Below are positions 59,565 through 64,000 of a stretch of 64,000 nucleotides of DNA, in pieces. The DNA lies in the NCBI GenBank assembly GCA_024663395.1, contig JANFAH010000007.1, positions 1,240,001 to 1,304,000 on the forward strand, in the 5' to 3' direction. This DNA is from Pisolithus tinctorius (lineage: Eukaryota > Basidiomycota > Agaricomycetes > Boletales > Pisolithaceae). The translations under genes were made by a program, and so were the position numbers. Numbering within the stretch: the stretch's first letter is position 1; every line of letters starts with the position of its first letter. The notes beneath the pieces are model-generated. The model was given only the letters and a program-made list of their open reading frames with translations. It was not told the DNA's origin and ran no database searches.

Positions 59565-62500
59565 ATGATTCAGATATGTCGTGCGGAGGACGGAGAATCA
59601 TTCCAGGTGTGTGTGTTACAGACCGACCTTAAGTTATAGTTGCGACTGGGCCTCCATGCTAACGCCTCACCAGGTCAACGCCACGCTTCGGGATATCGAA
59701 AGGTGAGGAAGTGTGTGCTTCGACTGCATACAACGTTTTCAAGTCATTGTCATTCCGTTTACCCGGCGAAGGAGGGGAAGTTTAGAGTTATTTCTGCAAC
59801 AGGAGACAGGAGTGGATCAGGATGCTATCCTCGCATACCTCTCGGACGGCACGCGCCTACGGACCGACAACGTTCGTGAATTGGTCGGTGCTCATGATCA
59901 GGTGTGTTGCTACCTCCTCACATAATGTTGCGAAGTCCACGTTCATCTCTGAGGGCTAGACCATATTTGTATTCAACAAGTATTATCTCGATATCGACCT
60001 ACAAGACGTCCTAAAGGAACTTCGGGTCGAGTCACCATTGCTGATTCCAATCGAAGGTGAGTTTGTTACATCACTCTGCTCATAACACCAGTAACAAGGA
60101 CCCGATGTATTTCTAGAAATTCTCTCAGCAACGCCACCCTATAAACCCTCTCAGCTCGCGGCTTCATACCTTCGCAGTGCACAAGTCTTCCTTGAGCACG
60201 TCAATCGCATGCTCGCAACGCTCCACAAGCAGCATCAAGCCACAAAAATTGCTTTTAGCAGTCTTGAATTGAATGTACTTAGCATCACGGACGCTTTCGA
60301 CGGGATTGTGGCGGCCACGGGTCAAGACCTAGAAAGGCAGGCAGCCTCACTCGCAAGCGTTGATGCGGACCTCGAGCTCATTGGACGGGTGGAGGTACAT
60401 ATCGAGTTCATGTCCTCTGGGTTCAGGAAGGCAATCGAAAACGGAGAGAAGCGGCGCACGTTAGGTGATTATGTATCGAATGCTAAGATGAAGCAGGTTG
60501 CCGAGACGTGCGCTCGAACGCATGGTAGGTCTCGTTCTTCTGTAGTGCCGTTTCGATGAGCTCTGGTGGACGTTTACGTATTTGGGCTTCCACCAGATGA
60601 CCTGCGTTCGCAGTTCTCAGAAGCAGAGAAACTAGTGACGAGGTTAAAAACTGGAACGGGTTCTGTACGCGCGATTGTGATGAACGTGAAGTGGGTGATT
60701 TCTGGTTGGACCTGCATGGTTTCCTAAATTATATCAGGATCATCGAGGAAGCAGAGCTATCTACTCGACGGTTCCATGACGCATACGAGAAGGTTGTTGA
60801 AGTCGCAGGTGCACTTGAGAGCCCTGCAAGTGACAGCGACACTCTATTACAAGGTATGCTATTTCTGATTCACAATAATACTTGTCACACTGAGCCCACA
60901 CCAGAAATCAAACAGCTCGATAACGTTCTCAGACGACAAGTGGAGATCGTTACACAGTTCAAGGTGTGTACAGTCGTACTTCTCATTGGAACAATTGGTT
61001 TAGCTATTTCAGAATGAGTATACCGAGCAATGTATAACTGCCCTTCAATGCATAAGCACGCTCAACGTCGATCTCGTTCAATTACCTACGACACTCTCGC
61101 AGTTGCAAGCTAAATTCCGAGCAAAGAACAGTTTCCCGCACATACACCGGCTACACAACATGCTATATGCGTATGGCGCGACGGTCATTGAGATCGTTCG
61201 GCGAAAGGAGTTCTGTGGGTACTTAAGGGTTTGTACGCACGAGCGTACTAAGCAACTTAACTAGCACGATTCTTCTACCAACGCGCACAGTCGATATTGG
61301 AGGTTATGGCAAAGCTTTCGTGGGTCTTGTTGTTATCTTCATGCCTTCGACCCAGACCAAATCATCCTTGAGCTTTTAGAACGAGCGAGAAGAAACGAAG
61401 GCAAATCTATCGGGGAGAGGTATATGGTCAGTTGCCATTCGACACAAAGGGGATGGAAGACCCTGTTCCTACCATTGATTTTTCTCCGACTGGAGGAAAG
61501 GACCACCCATATTCATTGGAAAGGGAGGACGTAGACGGTGGGCTATAGTTCCTCAATTATGGAATGGTCTTAGGAACCTCTTACCATGCGGTCTTTCAGC
61601 GTTCTTCAAGGTGTTAGAGGACCTGGAGGCTTATGCTCGATCAAGTCCCAGTCCTGCCGTCCTCGCCTCTGTTCAAGAAGCTCGCCTAGCACTTGAGAAG
61701 CATGTACAAAAGATGGACAACTTGGAGTCGGGCTTCGACCGAATAGCGGAACGTTCTCGTGAGTTGAGCGCATCTGCGCATGGCAATACAATCACTCACG
61801 TTTCCCGCAGTGTTGTCAGCGTCGTGGCTGTCAGCATCGCGGCGAAGACGTACGTCCTTCCCATGCACAAGACACTCTTGTAACTCATTGTTTGTAGTCA
61901 CTGAAGCTGATGAACTAGCATTTCAAGAACTTGCTCGACGTCTTCGGGAAGCTGAAGACGATAAAGAAGCACAGGAAAGAGTCATACAGCAGGAACGCCT
62001 CTCATTCCAGACTGAGCTATCCAAACTAAGTGATGAACTCCGAGACTCCGAGGCCAATCTGCGCTCTGAACGCGAGCGGACGGACACCCTAGAGCGCGAG
62101 CTGCATCAAGCACGTGCGCAGATCGAGAGCGAGGCGACGGCACGAAAAGTTCTGGAGCGGCGAAATGCGGAGCTAGTGCAGGACGTAGAAAGCCAGCGAT
62201 ACGAGCGTAGCAGGGCACTGGCGGATGCGATCGAGCAGGCGAAGGCGGCGGATATACTTCGGCAGGATCTTGCACAGGTGCGTGCTCAGGCGGAGGAGGT
62301 GAAGGCTCTCGAAAGGAAGAACGCGGCCAAGATTGCACAGCTTTTGGAAGAACAGACGACAACCCTGCAAAATCTGGAGGCCGCACGATCGAGAGGGGAA
62401 GATTTAGAAGCCCAGATACGCGTTGCACGGGCGGAGAACGACGAAGTGAGCCGGATGCTGAAGGAATCTGATCTGGAAAAGGAGAGATTATTGCGAGCTC

Positions 62501-64000
62501 AGGCGACAATGCACGATCGGATGTTGCGCGATCATATAGCCGAAGCTGATGGTGACCGTGCTGTTCTGGAGCACCAGTTTTCGGAACTGCGAGCGGAGCT
62601 CGAGGATATGACCAGACATTGGAAGGACGCGAAGTCTGTCGCAGACCTGGCAAATGCAGACGCCATAGGTTTGCGAGAGGAACTACAACGCGTAGAGCAC
62701 GAGCTTCGAGAGGCCAGACATGTCGAGCGGCTACTTCGTGATGACTTGATGGCGGGTCGTGTGTCGCAATCTGAATTCGAGCAGCGCCTCGAGGACGGCA
62801 GTCGGCTTGTGGCGCAGCTCCTCGACATCGCCATTGCCTTCAGGAACACTCATTGCAAGGCGTTATCGATGTTACAAACGATGGTGGTCCATCCTAGTGC
62901 AAAACAGAACCATAGCCTAGTCGAGTCTGCGTTCTCGCCACATCCGCGCAACAGCACCATTCTAGAGGAGCCATCTCCCATCGACACCTCCGATACTGCT
63001 GGCGCGGTGGAGGCGCTGAGATCGTTCGATCATGACCACTTCCTGGAAAGCGTTGCTAAGACAGGTTCTGTCATCAGGAAATGGCAGAAACAATGCAAGG
63101 AGTATAGGGAGCGTGCGAAGGGTAAAATATCCTTCCGAAATTTCACCAAGGGTGATCTTGCGTTGTTTCTCCCGACCCGAAATTCTGTCTCGAAGCCGTG
63201 GGCAGCCTTCAATGGTGTGTGTCTTTCTTATTTCGACTACTAAAAGCCATTTACGATTGTCATCATTCATCTAGTGTCGTTCCCTCATTATTTTTTGCAA
63301 GCAACCGGCCATCTGGCGGAGCAGCTGAAGTCCCGTGAATGGATCGTTGCCCGAATCACACATATCACTGAACGGGTGGTAGATCCCAATGTAAGACGAA
63401 CCCTAATGTGCTTGTGTCCATCTAATCATAAGCATCATCAGGATCCTAGCAGCAACCCTTACGGACTGGGGGATGGCATAAAATACTACATGCTTGAGGT
63501 TGAGGACTGGACGCAGAACGGCCAAACCATCAAACGCAAGGGCGATGCGCGCAAGGTTTCTGCTCTTTCGGATCCTGGGTCGACGTCCCGAAGATCTTCT
63601 CATTTAGTAGATCCACCCTCCATTTTGCCGGGCCCACCTCAGGCAGAAGTTGAAGATTCGTTCAGCGCTACGCAACCACCCACGTCGCGTCTCTTTCCTT
63701 CCCGTCCGCGAGCGAACTCCACCCCTTCCGCCGGCCCTTCATCACTATCTCGTCTCCTTGCACAAGCGCCACCTGAATTGCCCGAAGAATCCGTTCAAAT
63801 AATAACGCCGTCGGGAGATCCACCATTGAAAGATACTCCATCCGGTGACGAACTCTCCCACAATGAACACGCCACTGCAATTGCCACCACAACTACACCA
63901 GCCGTGCCAACTCCAATTCAGCAAGCGAACTCGGCACCACATGCTCACAGTCCACACGCGCCCACTCCTCTGCGTCCAGGTTCCCGTGCTTCCCGGGGGT
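59565..64000 (+). CDS. ATG11: Autophagy scaffold Atg11 (FIP200/RB1CC1-like), 3' end off window
   Basis: Scaffold for selective autophagy that binds cargo receptors and Atg1 at the phagophore assembly site. The first exon (59565-59606) reads MIQICRAEDGESFQ, followed by VNATLRDIER and a ubiquitin-like N-terminal part (LQQETGVDQDAILAYLSDGT, RLRTDNVRELVGAHDQ). Later exons give the helical APF1-like region (AASYLRSAQVFLEHVNRMLA; YEKVVEVAGALESPASDSD), FKVLEDLEAYARSS and a long coiled coil (about 61920-62830; RERTDTLERELHQARAQIES). The conserved C-terminal Atg11/claw domain is at about 63120-63510: ISFRNFTKGDLALFLPTRNS, VSKPWAAFN, SREWIVARITHITERVVDPN, NPYGLGDGIKYYMLEVEDW. A disordered Ser/Pro/Thr tail then runs to the window edge with no stop. 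About a dozen or more exons; the frame is open at 64000. Antisense frames of up to 223 codons are shadows of the coiled coil. Confidence 0.92.

Noticed and set aside
61982..62653. 223-codon minus-strand Pro/Arg-rich frame inside ATG11
   Set aside because: Shadow of the Glu/Arg/Leu coiled-coil codons on the plus strand.

Overview
The window is nuclear DNA from a filamentous basidiomycete, most likely an Agaricomycete. The evidence is short spliceosomal introns of about 50-60 nt in almost every gene, a full set of conserved fungal housekeeping genes, an Rrm4-type endosomal mRNA-transport protein, an agaricomycete-style F-box protein and a secreted bicupin oxalate decarboxylase of the kind common in wood- and litter-decay fungi. 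I saw no rRNA, tRNA, recognisable transposon or organelle DNA. All gene models were assembled by eye from open frames joined at GT..AG boundaries; where all exons were tallied, the summed length is a multiple of three.

Layout. 0-6 kb (minus): AIP1 actin-disassembly cofactor (3' end off the window), MAD3 spindle-checkpoint protein, oxalate decarboxylase. 6-8 kb: no secure gene. 8-17 kb: rrm4 (+), an allantoate-permease-type MFS transporter (-), ERG6 (+), an uncharacterised gene (+). 17-24 kb: RAD52 (-), an uncharacterised gene (+), mitochondrial ribosomal protein mL59 (+). 24-30 kb: a long PH-domain protein (+) and PP1 phosphatase GLC7 (+). 31-36 kb: two paralogous GT32-like Golgi-type glycosyltransferases (-) on either side of SDHAF2 (+), then an F-box gene (-). 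36.3-47.4 kb: an 11 kb gene-poor island. 47-55 kb: PWP2 (+), two tiny single-pass membrane protein genes (-), DHH1 helicase (-). 56-64 kb: a DUF7729 surface-type protein, a DUF1769 protein and the autophagy scaffold ATG11, which runs off the right end (all +).

There is no operon or dedicated pathway cluster; the genes are independent housekeeping functions. The points most worth a second look are a 14-bp palindrome-centred element at nearly the same distance upstream of MAD3 and RAD52, a 10-nt micro-exon in oxalate decarboxylase at an intron position shared by both cupin halves, a GC-AG first intron in PP1, a split PH domain, and the duplicated glycosyltransferases. I did not find a clearly new multi-gene system.
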